From Chitinophaga eiseniae (GTDB taxonomy: Bacteria; Bacteroidota; Bacteroidia; Chitinophagales; Chitinophagaceae): a stretch of 64,000 nt of DNA. This document shows, piece by piece, positions 9,855 to 19,410 of this stretch (positions are counted from its first letter, which is position 1; the number at the start of each line of letters is the position of its first letter). The notes under the pieces are model-generated. The model saw only the letters and a list, made by a program, of their open reading frames with translations, searched no databases and was not told where the DNA came from. Position numbers and translations under genes: made by a program. The stretch is taken from positions 186,001 to 250,000 of the forward strand of contig NZ_JABAHZ010000001.1 of assembly GCF_012641265.1 (NCBI RefSeq). The letters are read 5' to 3'.

Positions 9855-12002
9855 ATGAATCAACTTCATAAAATAGCTGCCGGTTTCCTTGCATTTGTTG
9901 TGATAACTTCCTGCAATAAATATCAGAAGCTGGAATTCAACGTAGATAAGCCGGAAAGCGTGGCTACCCAGGAGGAAATAGATGCCTACCCGGCACTTAA
10001 AAGCTATATTAACCGCGTTTCGCAGCCGGTATTCAGATGGGGAGTAGCGCTCGGTTTGCAGGAATACCTTGATAAAGGTGTGAAGTACCGGCTGGCCAAC
10101 CGGAACTTCGATGAAATTGTTTTGGGCTATGAAATGAAACATGGCGCTGTGGTGCAGGCGGATGGAAGCCTGGACCTGGCAAAGGTAAAGTCGTTGTTGC
10201 AAACAGCAGGAGAAGCAGGTATGCAGGTATATGGCCATACCCTGATGTGGCATGCCAATCAGAATGCCAGTTACCTGAAAGGACTGATCTCGCCTTTGCT
10301 GGTAACGGCTCCGGCATATCCCAATGACCTGAATTCCGCCGGATTAAAGGACAATAGTTTTGCTAACTGGACAAAACTCAACGGCGGTAACAGTATTTCA
10401 GTGGTAGCCGGAACGGGTATGGGAACGGGCAATAATGCGGTGGAGCTAAATGCTAACGGCGGCGCCACGGATTTGCAACTCGTTAGTCCGGGAATAGCCA
10501 TTAACAGGGCACATAAGTATGAGGTGGTAATGTATGTCCGGTCAAATGGGGTGGGAGAGGGAAGGATCTCTTTCGAAGGGCTGAATAATAATACACCATT
10601 GGTAGACTGGACAAAGTCCGGAACGCCTACAGCTACCTTCACTACCGGCATTTCATGGAAAGAAATCCGCTTTACTATCAACGATTTCGCTGCTGATAAT
10701 ATTAAGTTGCATTTTGATTTGAAAAATAAAGCGGGAGTATCGTATTATATCGATATCAATAATTTGTATGTATACGATACGCAAGGTGCACCGGTGATCA
10801 ACAACCTGGTGGCGAATGGCAATTTTGAATCCGGTGGTGGCTGGGGTGGTTGGGGGGGTAACTCTTCCCGTGGTGTAACCGCCGATGGCATGGGCGTAGG
10901 AAATAAAGGCAAAGCCTTTTATGTTACGAATCCGGCTAAATCGGCTAATTACTGGGATGTACAAACCAGCTATGATTTTGCGGCACCCCTGGAAAATGGT
11001 GCCACGTACGAATTGAGTTTTTGGGTGAAGGGTACCGCACCGGGAATTATCCGCCCGGAATTGCAGAGCGCCAATTATTCGTCTAATGGGTTTGGGCAGG
11101 TGCAGGTGACTACAGACTGGCAGTTGGTAACGATTTCCACTACTGCCACTGCAAGTGACAGATCGCGGCTCGTTTACAGTTATGGTGAATTTGCGGGCAC
11201 CGTTTATATCGATGATGTAGTATTGAAAAATGCCAAGGCAACGGGCGGAAGTACGACGGTGGTAGAAAAAACGGCCGCAGAAAAAAAATATATTCTCACG
11301 GAAGCACTGGATAAATGGATGAGTGGCATGGTAGGCGCTGGTAAATCCGTGGTGAAAGCCTGGGATGTGGTAAATGAACCGATGAATGATGGCAGCCCCT
11401 ATGAGTTAAAAACAGGCGTGGGCAAAACGAACATGGCATCCGATGAATTTTACTGGCAGGATTACCTGGGTAAGGACTATGCAGTAACGGCCTTCAAAAT
11501 GGCCCGTCAATACGGTAATGCCACGGATATTCATTTTATAAATGATTATAACCTCGAATTTAACCTGGATAAATGCCGTGGCCTGATTGCTTATGTCAAT
11601 TATATTGAAAGCCAGGGCGCTAAAGTAGATGGTATTGGCACCCAGATGCATATTGACATTAATGCCAATAAAGATAACATCGCAGCGATGTTTAAACTGC
11701 TGGCGGCTACCGGGAAAATGATAAAGGTTTCCGAACTGGATATGGGCGTTGGGGTGAAAACCACCGCTGCTACGGCCGAACATTATAAAGCCCAGGCGGA
11801 TATGTACAAGTATGTCATTGATAAATATTTTGAACTTATCCCTGCTAAACAACGCTATGGCATTACAATTTGGAGCCCTCTTGATAGCCCCGTTGGTTCC
11901 GGCTGGCGCCCGGGAGAACCTGTAGGACTATGGACGGAAGGTTATGTGCGCAAGCTGGCTTATTCCGCAGTCGCTAAGGCGCTTGAAGCCAATGCGAAAT
12001 AA
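9855..12002 (+). CDS. xyn10: GH10 endo-1,4-beta-xylanase with two CBMs inserted in the catalytic domain, lipoprotein
   Basis: A 715-residue surface lipoprotein (ITSC, Cys 20) that cuts the xylan backbone. The GH10 barrel starts at about residue 50 (GHTLMWH at 127-133), is interrupted by two beta-sandwich modules of CBM4/9 type (about 164-308 and 316-458; each starts N.SF or NGNFE and ends YIDxxxL), and resumes at about 470. Acid/base Glu508 lies in WDVVNEP and nucleophile Glu627 in VSELDMG. This insertion architecture is known for Bacteroidota xylanases in xus clusters (Prevotella bryantii and Bacteroides intestinalis enzymes). It is the last gene of the operon and is followed by a strong terminator. 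The outer-membrane enzyme would feed xylo-oligosaccharides to the SusC/D pairs upstream. Confidence 0.95.
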   Translation: MNQLHKIAAGFLAFVVITSCNKYQKLEFNVDKPESVATQEEIDAYPALKSYINRVSQPVFRWGVALGLQEYLDKGVKYRLANRNFDEIVLGYEMKHGAVVQADGSLDLAKVKSLLQTAGEAGMQVYGHTLMWHANQNASYLKGLISPLLVTAPAYPNDLNSAGLKDNSFANWTKLNGGNSISVVAGTGMGTGNNAVELNANGGATDLQLVSPGIAINRAHKYEVVMYVRSNGVGEGRISFEGLNNNTPLVDWTKSGTPTATFTTGISWKEIRFTINDFAADNIKLHFDLKNKAGVSYYIDINNLYVYDTQGAPVINNLVANGNFESGGGWGGWGGNSSRGVTADGMGVGNKGKAFYVTNPAKSANYWDVQTSYDFAAPLENGATYELSFWVKGTAPGIIRPELQSANYSSNGFGQVQVTTDWQLVTISTTATASDRSRLVYSYGEFAGTVYIDDVVLKNAKATGGSTTVVEKTAAEKKYILTEALDKWMSGMVGAGKSVVKAWDVVNEPMNDGSPYELKTGVGKTNMASDEFYWQDYLGKDYAVTAFKMARQYGNATDIHFINDYNLEFNLDKCRGLIAYVNYIESQGAKVDGIGTQMHIDINANKDNIAAMFKLLAATGKMIKVSELDMGVGVKTTAATAEHYKAQADMYKYVIDKYFELIPAKQRYGITIWSPLDSPVGSGWRPGEPVGLWTEGYVRKLAYSAVAKALEANAK

Positions 12003-12031
12003 CAGGTATAACGACAAAAAAACGGATAACG

Positions 12032-12057
12032 GCCCCCTTACTATAAGGGGGCTTTTT
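12032..12057 (+). terminator. Intrinsic terminator of the xus operon
   Basis: A perfect 8-bp stem GCCCCCTT/AAGGGGGC (12032-12039 with 12045-12052) encloses the loop ACTAT and is followed by five T. It begins 29 bases after the GH10 stop. On the other strand a run of A (12016-12022) would supply a U tract about ten bases past the stem, so it may also stop the convergent HTCS-A transcript. Confidence 0.9.
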
Positions 12058-12069
12058 GTTGCTGTATCA

Positions 12070-15000
12070 TTACTCCAGGGCCTTGTCTTTTTGCACCCTG
12101 GCTATAAATTCGGAGGGCAGCATATTGTATTTTATCTTAAATGACTTGGCGAAGTAATTAGGTGTGGAGAATCCTACCTGGTAAGCAATTTCAGCAATGG
12201 TCAGGTCACTTCTTTTCATCAGCATCGCTGCTTTTTCCAGCCGGTAAGACCGGATGTATTCTACCGGGGTTTGACCGGTTAATTCCAGTAATTTATTGTA
12301 GAGAGAGCTCCGGCTCATTCCCACTTCTTTACTCAGGCTTTCCACAGAGAGCTGGGAGTCTGTCAGGTTGGCCTCCAGGTGGCTTGCGATCCGCGCCATC
12401 AGTTTTTCTTCCGACGATACTTTTTCTATTTCAGGCGCCAGTAATTTTATTTGTTTGGTATAGGTATTTTTCAGGGTGTCGTTAAGATGCAGCAGGTTCC
12501 TGATTTTCGCGTGAAGTATTTCGAAATTAAAGGGCTTGGTGATATAATCGTTGGCGCCTGTAGCCAGCCCCGCAATCTGTTGTTCTTCATTGGTAAGTGC
12601 GGTAAGCAATATCACGGGTATATGGCTGGTTCTTTTATCCAGTTTCAATTTCTGCAGCAGGCTGATACCATCCATTTCCGGCATGGTGATATCGCTAACA
12701 ATCAAATGTGGATGTAATAACAACGCTTTTTGCCAGCCCTCTTTCCCATTGGTAGCTTCTATTACTTTGTAGTTCCTGCGAAGATGATCTTTAAGATAAT
12801 CCCTGAAGTCTTCATTATCTTCTACGAGCAATATCACAGATGTTTTCGAACTGTCCGGTAATTCTTCTCCCTGCTGGGATGTTATTACTTCCTGCGCTTG
12901 CAGCATTGCTTCGGCAGGCGGCAGCAGCGGCGTTATAGCGGGCGTTTCCTGCACCGGGGCCTCTACGGCTGCTTTTAAAGGAAGTTGTATGGAGAATGTG
13001 GCGCCTTCTCCAGGCTCACTTTCTACTTCAATGGTTCCGCTGTGTATTTTTATAAATTCCTTCGTAATAGACAATCCAATACCTGTTCCCTGGTTTAATA
13101 TGGCGGAAGCAGTATCTGTCTGGAAGAAATGTTCAAATATCTTTTCTCTTTTGTCTTTGGGGATGCCCATGCCGGTATCTTTTACTATTATCTGAATCCA
13201 TTGCTGGCCGGTCGTTTCATTTTTATTCAGCAGCTTTAGCGCTACCGTAACCACACCTTTTTCCGGTGTAAACTTGAATGCATTGGAAAGCAAATTGAAA
13301 AGAATGCGTTCTATTTTATCATGGTCAAATACAGCAGGCAATGTATCCGGTACACTGAGGAAGGTAAATTGGATGTCTTTTCGCTCGGCAAAGTCGCGGA
13401 AGGAATCTGTTACTTCTTTGATAAAAGATACCAGGTCTCCCGTAGCAAGCTGTAATTTTAACTCATGCTCTTCCATTTTCCTGAAATCCAGTAATTGGTT
13501 GACCAGGTTGAGTAGCCGCCGGGAGTTTCTTTTGATCATGTTTAGTTTGTCGAGGCGGGGACCGGTTGTTTCCCCGCTAATGAGCTGTTCCACCGGGCCC
13601 ATGATCAGGGAAATAGGCGTTCTGAAATCATGACTGAGGTTGGTGAGAAATTTAATTTTAAGCCGGTCTATATCCTGCAATCTTTTTACTTCCAGCCTTT
13701 CCTGCTCCAGGAGGAATTTTTTTCTGATCCGCTTGATCCCCCGGTACCGGCTATACAGCAGTAACAGGCAAATGGTACAGAAATAAAAGATGTATGCATA
13801 GATAGTACGCCAGAAAGGTGGGCGCACATAGATCTTTATCCTGGTGTCCTGGTTGCTCCAGATGCCGTCATTGTTGCCGGCTTTTACATGAAAGGTGTAT
13901 TCTCCCGGATCCAGGTTCGTATAGGCGGCGCTGTTTGTTGTACCGGTATAGTTCCAGTCTTTATCAAATCCCTCTAGTTTGTAGGCGTAGTAATTTTCGG
14001 TGGGAAGCGTATAGTTGAGCGCAACAAAGCTGATCACAAAGTTTTGTTTGTAGGTCAGGCGTATCTCGTCGGCTATAGAAATATGTGCTTTAATAGGACC
14101 GTTTTCATCGGGGAGTATCGATTTATTGGATACTTTTAAATCAGTTAGCAGTACCACCGGCGCATGTTTATTGACCGCCAGATCAGAAGGGGTAAAGTAA
14201 TTAATACCTTCCAGCCCACCGAACATCAGATCGCCGTCAGACAAACGTATCCCGGAGTTATGGACGAAGTTATTATTTTGCACGCCATTGTAGTGGGTAT
14301 AGTTCCTGAATTTTTTTGATTCAACCTGGAAACTGCTGATACCCATGTTGGTACTTAGCCAGATAGTACCGCTTTTGTCTTCGAGGATTTGGTAGATGGT
14401 CACATTTTGTAGTCCGTCTTTTTCAGAGAAATTGATAAACCGTTGCTGCGTTTTGTCAAAAAGACTCAGGCCCCCAAAAGTGCCTATCCACATGCGGCCT
14501 TTACTGTCGCGCAGCAGTGTTTGTACTTTATCGTTGGGTAACAGGCTGTTGCTTTGCGTGTAGATGTCCCATTGCCCGGTGCCGGGATGATAAACACCAA
14601 TGCCTCCTCCATGGGAGCCAACCCAGATATTCCCTTCTGCATCTTCCTCGATAGCCCTGATATAGCCGTTAAACGGCAGTTTTTTTTCATTAGACAGCGC
14701 AGGATCTGGATGAGGCGTGTACCTGGCAACCACCTGTTCATTTTTGAGAACGTCCAGGCCTTCTCCATTGGTCCCTATCCAAACATTGCCTTTGCTGTCT
14801 TCCTTTATGCAAAAAATATCATTGGAGCCAAGATGGTTGGCGCCGGTGCCTTTGGCAATATATTTATAACTGCCGGTGGCGCTATTCATGATAAATAATC
14901 CCAACGCATAAGTGCCAATGTATAATTTTTTGTCATGGGTATAACTGAGTGCCATAATGGACACCTTATTCCCTTTTACCGGAAGTGGAATGTCGATAGG

Positions 15001-16191
15001 GCGAACTTTCCCGGTTTTGCGGTTAAATTCAAACATACCGCCGCCATCGGTAGCTACATAAGCATTGCCTTCGCCGTTTTCGGCCAGTGCGGTAACAATT
15101 GAGGACTGGCGGTTATTTTCATGGAAGGCAGTACCTGGTTTGAAATTAAAAAGATGTAGATTTTTATCATATTTGTTAACGCCGCCCCGAAAGGTGCCCA
15201 GCCAATAGATACCCTGCCCGTCGTTATAAATACATTTTATCGATTTGTTGGTAAGGCTATAAATGTTTTCGTCGGCAGGAAGATAATGATCAGCTGTATT
15301 GGTCCGGGTATTAAGTACAATCAACCCTTCTTCTGTGCCAATCCATAGCTGATGATCTTTATCCGGTTTGATGCAGTTAATTAACTTATTGTCCAGAAAT
15401 GAAGAAGCAGGATAGGGGGAGATGCTGGCGCCATCGGGCTGCAGCGTATATAAACCTGTAGCAGTGCCAACCCAGATTTGCCCGTCGCTGTCGCCGGTAA
15501 TTGTCCTGATTTCATTATCCTGGGTGGTAAACCCGGCTTTGTTGTTGGTGATCAATTTTGCAGTCCCCGTGGAAGAAACGTACCGGTAGAGGCCATGGCC
15601 AGTACCAATCCAGACTTGTTGTTTACGGTCCACGAAAACGCAGTGTGGACTGGCCTTCGCTTCCGGTCCCTCTTCTCCCGGCACCAGGTTGATTTTGGAA
15701 ATATGGTGGGTACGGGGAACAAGCATAAATAAGTGCTCGAACTGCGCTATCCATATGTTGCCGGCCGTATCGCTGGAAATATCCAGTATCACTGCGTTGG
15801 GAGGGAGTTGCGGCGCATCCGCGTGGAGGGGGAAGTGAACAAAGGCATCTTTTTTACGGTCGTACAGGCTAATACCGCCCCCGCTGGTACCTATCCAGAG
15901 GTTACCGGATTTGTCTTCATGCAGCGCCAATACCTCATTGGCTCTCAGGCTGGAAGAGTCGCCCTGGCGATGCCGGTAAACGGTGAAGTGAGTGCCGTCA
16001 AATTTATTTAAGCCGTCGTCAGTGGCAAACCACATCAGGCCGTAGTGATCTTTCGTAATGGCATTCACACCGTTAGATACTAATCCGTCTTTAGAGGTAA
16101 GTGAAGTGAAGTTGATATGACCGGATTGCGTCCAACCGGTTTTAGCCAGGGATAATAAACAACACAGGAACGTGAATGTATGTCTAAGCAT
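12070..16191 (-). CDS. Hybrid two-component system regulator (HTCS-A), probable xylan sensor
   Basis: A 1373-residue one-protein sensor/regulator. In order: signal peptide (to about 21); a periplasmic double propeller of Reg_prop repeats (recurring W.GT..GG/GL units, about 25-700); a Y_Y_Y domain; one membrane segment (about 795-820); HisKA with phospho-His854 in SHDFRTP; HATPase (N box about 965, GTGIGL); receiver with Asp1167 in SDITMPEMDG; and a C-terminal AraC-type HTH (about 1280-1365). HTCS proteins bind a defined oligosaccharide in the periplasm and activate their own utilisation operon. It is convergent with the xus operon and divergent from the GH43/GH10 unit, so xylo-oligosaccharides are the likely signal. 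The H box has Asp where most have Glu (SHEFRTP), a mild variant. Confidence 0.92.
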   Translation of the reverse strand: MLRHTFTFLCCLLSLAKTGWTQSGHINFTSLTSKDGLVSNGVNAITKDHYGLMWFATDDGLNKFDGTHFTVYRHRQGDSSSLRANEVLALHEDKSGNLWIGTSGGGISLYDRKKDAFVHFPLHADAPQLPPNAVILDISSDTAGNIWIAQFEHLFMLVPRTHHISKINLVPGEEGPEAKASPHCVFVDRKQQVWIGTGHGLYRYVSSTGTAKLITNNKAGFTTQDNEIRTITGDSDGQIWVGTATGLYTLQPDGASISPYPASSFLDNKLINCIKPDKDHQLWIGTEEGLIVLNTRTNTADHYLPADENIYSLTNKSIKCIYNDGQGIYWLGTFRGGVNKYDKNLHLFNFKPGTAFHENNRQSSIVTALAENGEGNAYVATDGGGMFEFNRKTGKVRPIDIPLPVKGNKVSIMALSYTHDKKLYIGTYALGLFIMNSATGSYKYIAKGTGANHLGSNDIFCIKEDSKGNVWIGTNGEGLDVLKNEQVVARYTPHPDPALSNEKKLPFNGYIRAIEEDAEGNIWVGSHGGGIGVYHPGTGQWDIYTQSNSLLPNDKVQTLLRDSKGRMWIGTFGGLSLFDKTQQRFINFSEKDGLQNVTIYQILEDKSGTIWLSTNMGISSFQVESKKFRNYTHYNGVQNNNFVHNSGIRLSDGDLMFGGLEGINYFTPSDLAVNKHAPVVLLTDLKVSNKSILPDENGPIKAHISIADEIRLTYKQNFVISFVALNYTLPTENYYAYKLEGFDKDWNYTGTTNSAAYTNLDPGEYTFHVKAGNNDGIWSNQDTRIKIYVRPPFWRTIYAYIFYFCTICLLLLYSRYRGIKRIRKKFLLEQERLEVKRLQDIDRLKIKFLTNLSHDFRTPISLIMGPVEQLISGETTGPRLDKLNMIKRNSRRLLNLVNQLLDFRKMEEHELKLQLATGDLVSFIKEVTDSFRDFAERKDIQFTFLSVPDTLPAVFDHDKIERILFNLLSNAFKFTPEKGVVTVALKLLNKNETTGQQWIQIIVKDTGMGIPKDKREKIFEHFFQTDTASAILNQGTGIGLSITKEFIKIHSGTIEVESEPGEGATFSIQLPLKAAVEAPVQETPAITPLLPPAEAMLQAQEVITSQQGEELPDSSKTSVILLVEDNEDFRDYLKDHLRRNYKVIEATNGKEGWQKALLLHPHLIVSDITMPEMDGISLLQKLKLDKRTSHIPVILLTALTNEEQQIAGLATGANDYITKPFNFEILHAKIRNLLHLNDTLKNTYTKQIKLLAPEIEKVSSEEKLMARIASHLEANLTDSQLSVESLSKEVGMSRSSLYNKLLELTGQTPVEYIRSYRLEKAAMLMKRSDLTIAEIAYQVGFSTPNYFAKSFKIKYNMLPSEFIARVQKDKALE

Positions 16192-16262
16192 ATTGGGCGG
16201 TCATTAAAAAAAACAAGATGTTGGTTGTGTGATACGAACGTGGTTCTTTGCACCCAATTTAA

Positions 16263-16295
16263 GTATTGTAATGAAATTTATCATCATTATGATAC
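16263..16295. promoter_or_regulatory. Imperfect inverted repeat between HTCS-A and the GH43/GH10 unit, candidate operator
   Basis: The arms GTATTGTAATGA (16263-16274) and TCATTATGATAC (16284-16295) match at 10 of 12 positions when one is reverse-complemented, with 21-bp centre spacing. It lies in the 267-bp divergent gap, 72 bases upstream of the HTCS-A start. Two-turn spacing is compatible with a dimeric regulator such as an HTCS, but AT-rich repeats of this size also arise by chance. Confidence 0.35.
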
Positions 16296-16458
16296 TAAAT
16301 TGCCCTAATAACCTGTTGTTGAGCCATGATTATTGTCTAAAAGACATTTTTTCTATCAATTTCAACAAATGAACTAACGGGAAAGTAACCATCTCTCTAT
16401 TTTTGTTTTCATGCAGGCCGCAATAAAGAACCAAAATGACTGAATAACGTTTTTAAAG

Positions 16459-19365
16459 ATGTATAAGAAATTCCTCGTTATAGTACTCATGTCCGTTTTT
16501 AGTATATCACTTCATGCGCAGCAGTCGGACAATGAAGATGGCACCTATACCAATCCAATCATTTGGGCCGACTTCCCTGACAATGACGTGATCCGCGTTG
16601 GAGATACCTATTACATGGTAGCTACCTCTATGTACTTTTTTCCAGGTGTACCCTTGTTGCAGTCGAAAGACCTGGTGAACTGGACTTATGCTGCCAATGC
16701 GGTGCAGCGGTTTAAACAGCATCCCTTTTATGATTTAAAAGGAGGGAACAGGTATGGAAAAGGGCAGTGGGCCAGCAGTATTCGCTACCACCAGGGAAAG
16801 TTCTACATACTTTTCCTGACCCTGGATGAGGGCGGCTTTTTGTGTACCGCGTCAAAAGCAGAAGGTCCGTGGGACATTAAAAAGCTCGTAAGACCGTACT
16901 ATGACGCGGGGTTGTTTTTTGATGACGATGGCCGCATCTATATTGCTCACGGATATTCTAAACTGTCTGTGACGGAAGTGGATGCTAACCTGGCTCCCCT
17001 CAGCCGCGACAGCGTTATATTTGACAAAGTGCAGCGGCCCGGCCTGGAAGGCTCGCATGTGTATAAGAAAGATGGGTATTATTACATTTATGCCACCTAC
17101 GGCGGGGGAGACGGCTACCAGGTTTGCCTCCGGTCAAAAAGTATCTACGGTCCCTATGAGGAAAAAGTGGTACTGAAAGACGATATGAATCTCTATGGCA
17201 AAGGTGTTCACCAGGGAGCATTGATTGAAACACCCAGAGGAGAATGGTGGAGTGTCATCTTCCAGGATAGGGACGGAGTCGGAAGAGTACCCACCCTGCA
17301 GCCGGTGCAGTGGGTGGATGGCTGGCCTGTAGTAGGGAAAGATGGAAGAGCTGTAGTTACACATGTTAAACCCCGTACAGAGACCGTTGCTCCGGTAGAG
17401 GTACTTCCCGGCAGTGATGAGTTTAACGGCGATAAGCTGGGCATGCAATGGGCCTGGAATCATAATCCTGACGACAGTGCCTGGTCTTTAAGTGAACGGA
17501 AGGGACAATTGCGGCTCACCACCACCGGTGTTGCCGCCGATTTGCTCCATGCACGAAATTCGCTCACGCAACGCATATTCGGCCCGTTTTCTGACGCCAC
17601 CACGGTATTTGATATCAGCGGAATGAAAAAGGGCGATGTAGCGGGACTTGCTGTTCTACAGCTACCCTATGCCTTCATTGGTATCCATGCAACAGGTGCT
17701 GCAAAGTTGATCGTGATGGAGCATGCCGGCAAGAGGGTAGATAGTGTTGTAATAGGGAAGGAGTCCAGGGTATTCTTTAAGGCTTCCGCTAACACCGTGA
17801 CAAACCAGGCTTATTTCTGCTATAGCTTCGATAATAAAACATTCATCCCCCTGGGTGATACGCTGAATATGAGGTTTGACCTGAAGATGTTTACAGGTAA
17901 CCGGTTTACGTTATTTAATTATGCCACCGTTCAAAGTGGTGGTCATGTTGATGTGGATTGGTTCCACCTGGATACCCGGAAGGGGCCTCCCAATCTCTTT
18001 AAGGCTTCCGCGCGAATTGCGGCAGACAGGTATGATGACATTTACGGCGCCCGTGTGGTGCCCGGAAAAGATGGCAATGGGCCGGGAGAGCAGGAAATAA
18101 GCCATTTGACAGCTGGGGCATGGATCCGGTTTAACCAGGTGGATTTTGACGGGGAATATAAATACCTGTTACTACGGGTAGCTCCCCGGGGAGGGCATAT
18201 CAATGTATATCTTGATAAAGATACCTTAAACCCCTATGCGGCCGTAGCGGTGCCGGAACAACCTTCGCTGAAATATATGACCATAAGTGTACCTGTGAAG
18301 CCACTTACTGGCAGACACCGGCTGACATTTGCATTTACGGGAAACATACCATCTGCGGCACGTTTTAACTGGTTTACTTTTGCAGATAGTAACCAGCAGG
18401 CATATATCTCGTCCCCACTGGTTTCACATATCTATACCGCCGATCCGTCGGCGCATCTCTTTAACGGGAAAATATATATCTACCCCTCACATGATACAGC
18501 AGTCCAAACGAAAGAAAGCGATAATGGTGATCATTTCCAGATGGCCGACTACCATATCTTCTCCATGGATTCCATCGGAGGCAGGGTAACAGACCACGGG
18601 GCCGCGCTTCGGGTGCAGGACGTGCCATGGGCTGCTAAACAGCTGTGGGCGCCGGATGCAGCGTTTTCAAAAGGGATATATTATTTATATTTTCCTGCGA
18701 AGGATAAACAGGGGGTATTCAGAATAGGGGTAGCTTCTTCCAAACAGCCAACAGGCCCGTTTGTAGCGGAAAAGGAACCCATTACCGGAAGTTATAGCAT
18801 CGATCCCTGTGTGTTCAGGGACGACGACGGTTCCTTTTATTTGTACTTTGGAGGCATCTGGGGAGGACAGTTACAAAACTGGAACGATAACCGCTATGAT
18901 GCCACTGCCCATCTGCGTGAAAAGAATGAACCGGCCATTCTTCCCCGGGTGGCCAAGCTTTCCGGGGATATGAAAAGCCTGGAAAACGCGCCGTTGACCA
19001 TAAAAATAACAGATCGTACCGGCCGCCTATACAACGAGCAGGAGAACGACAAACGCTTTTTTGAAGCGGCCTGGATGCACAAATACCATGGCAAATACTA
19101 CTTCTCGTACTCAACAGGTGATACACACAATATTGTATATGCGATTGGAGACAGTCCCTATGGCCCCTTTACCTACCAGGGTGTTATACTGAAACCGGTT
19201 GAAGGCTGGACCAACCATCATTCAATTATTGAAATCGGGCATAAATGGTATTTGTTTTATCATGATACGCAGTTGTCGGGCAAAACACACCTTAGAAACA
19301 TCAAGGTAATGGAGTTGAAGTATAATAGTGATGGCACTATTCAAACGTTGAGCGCATTCAGGTGA
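16459..19365 (+). CDS. Double-headed glycoside hydrolase: GH43 + beta-sandwich + CBM6 + GH43
   Basis: A 968-residue secreted enzyme (signal peptide to about 20) with two complete five-bladed GH43 catalytic modules. The first (about 28-310) resembles the GH43_12-type group: base Asp41 in FPDND, pKa modulator Asp149 in DAGLFF, acid Glu197 in LEGSH. It is followed by the beta-sandwich that accompanies such modules (about 315-510; CBM91/DUF1349-like) and a CBM6-like domain (about 515-645). The second module (about 646-968) resembles the GH43_1 group: Asp662 (DPSAH), Asp782 (IDPCVF), Glu869 (FFEAAW). Both triads look intact, so it may combine arabinofuranosidase and beta-xylosidase activity on arabinoxylan. 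It leads a two-gene unit with a GH10 xylanase. Subfamily calls are tentative. Confidence 0.88.
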   Translation: MYKKFLVIVLMSVFSISLHAQQSDNEDGTYTNPIIWADFPDNDVIRVGDTYYMVATSMYFFPGVPLLQSKDLVNWTYAANAVQRFKQHPFYDLKGGNRYGKGQWASSIRYHQGKFYILFLTLDEGGFLCTASKAEGPWDIKKLVRPYYDAGLFFDDDGRIYIAHGYSKLSVTEVDANLAPLSRDSVIFDKVQRPGLEGSHVYKKDGYYYIYATYGGGDGYQVCLRSKSIYGPYEEKVVLKDDMNLYGKGVHQGALIETPRGEWWSVIFQDRDGVGRVPTLQPVQWVDGWPVVGKDGRAVVTHVKPRTETVAPVEVLPGSDEFNGDKLGMQWAWNHNPDDSAWSLSERKGQLRLTTTGVAADLLHARNSLTQRIFGPFSDATTVFDISGMKKGDVAGLAVLQLPYAFIGIHATGAAKLIVMEHAGKRVDSVVIGKESRVFFKASANTVTNQAYFCYSFDNKTFIPLGDTLNMRFDLKMFTGNRFTLFNYATVQSGGHVDVDWFHLDTRKGPPNLFKASARIAADRYDDIYGARVVPGKDGNGPGEQEISHLTAGAWIRFNQVDFDGEYKYLLLRVAPRGGHINVYLDKDTLNPYAAVAVPEQPSLKYMTISVPVKPLTGRHRLTFAFTGNIPSAARFNWFTFADSNQQAYISSPLVSHIYTADPSAHLFNGKIYIYPSHDTAVQTKESDNGDHFQMADYHIFSMDSIGGRVTDHGAALRVQDVPWAAKQLWAPDAAFSKGIYYLYFPAKDKQGVFRIGVASSKQPTGPFVAEKEPITGSYSIDPCVFRDDDGSFYLYFGGIWGGQLQNWNDNRYDATAHLREKNEPAILPRVAKLSGDMKSLENAPLTIKITDRTGRLYNEQENDKRFFEAAWMHKYHGKYYFSYSTGDTHNIVYAIGDSPYGPFTYQGVILKPVEGWTNHHSIIEIGHKWYLFYHDTQLSGKTHLRNIKVMELKYNSDGTIQTLSAFR

Positions 19366-19410
19366 ATGCCCGTAATACCTTTCCTAAACAATTAATGAAT
19401 CAAGATATAT

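Noticed and set aside
16459..19365. Possible accidental fusion of two genes by a lost stop codon
   Set aside because: A CBM6-like linker joins the halves without a second signal peptide, and the frame is clean, so a genuine multidomain protein is more likely.
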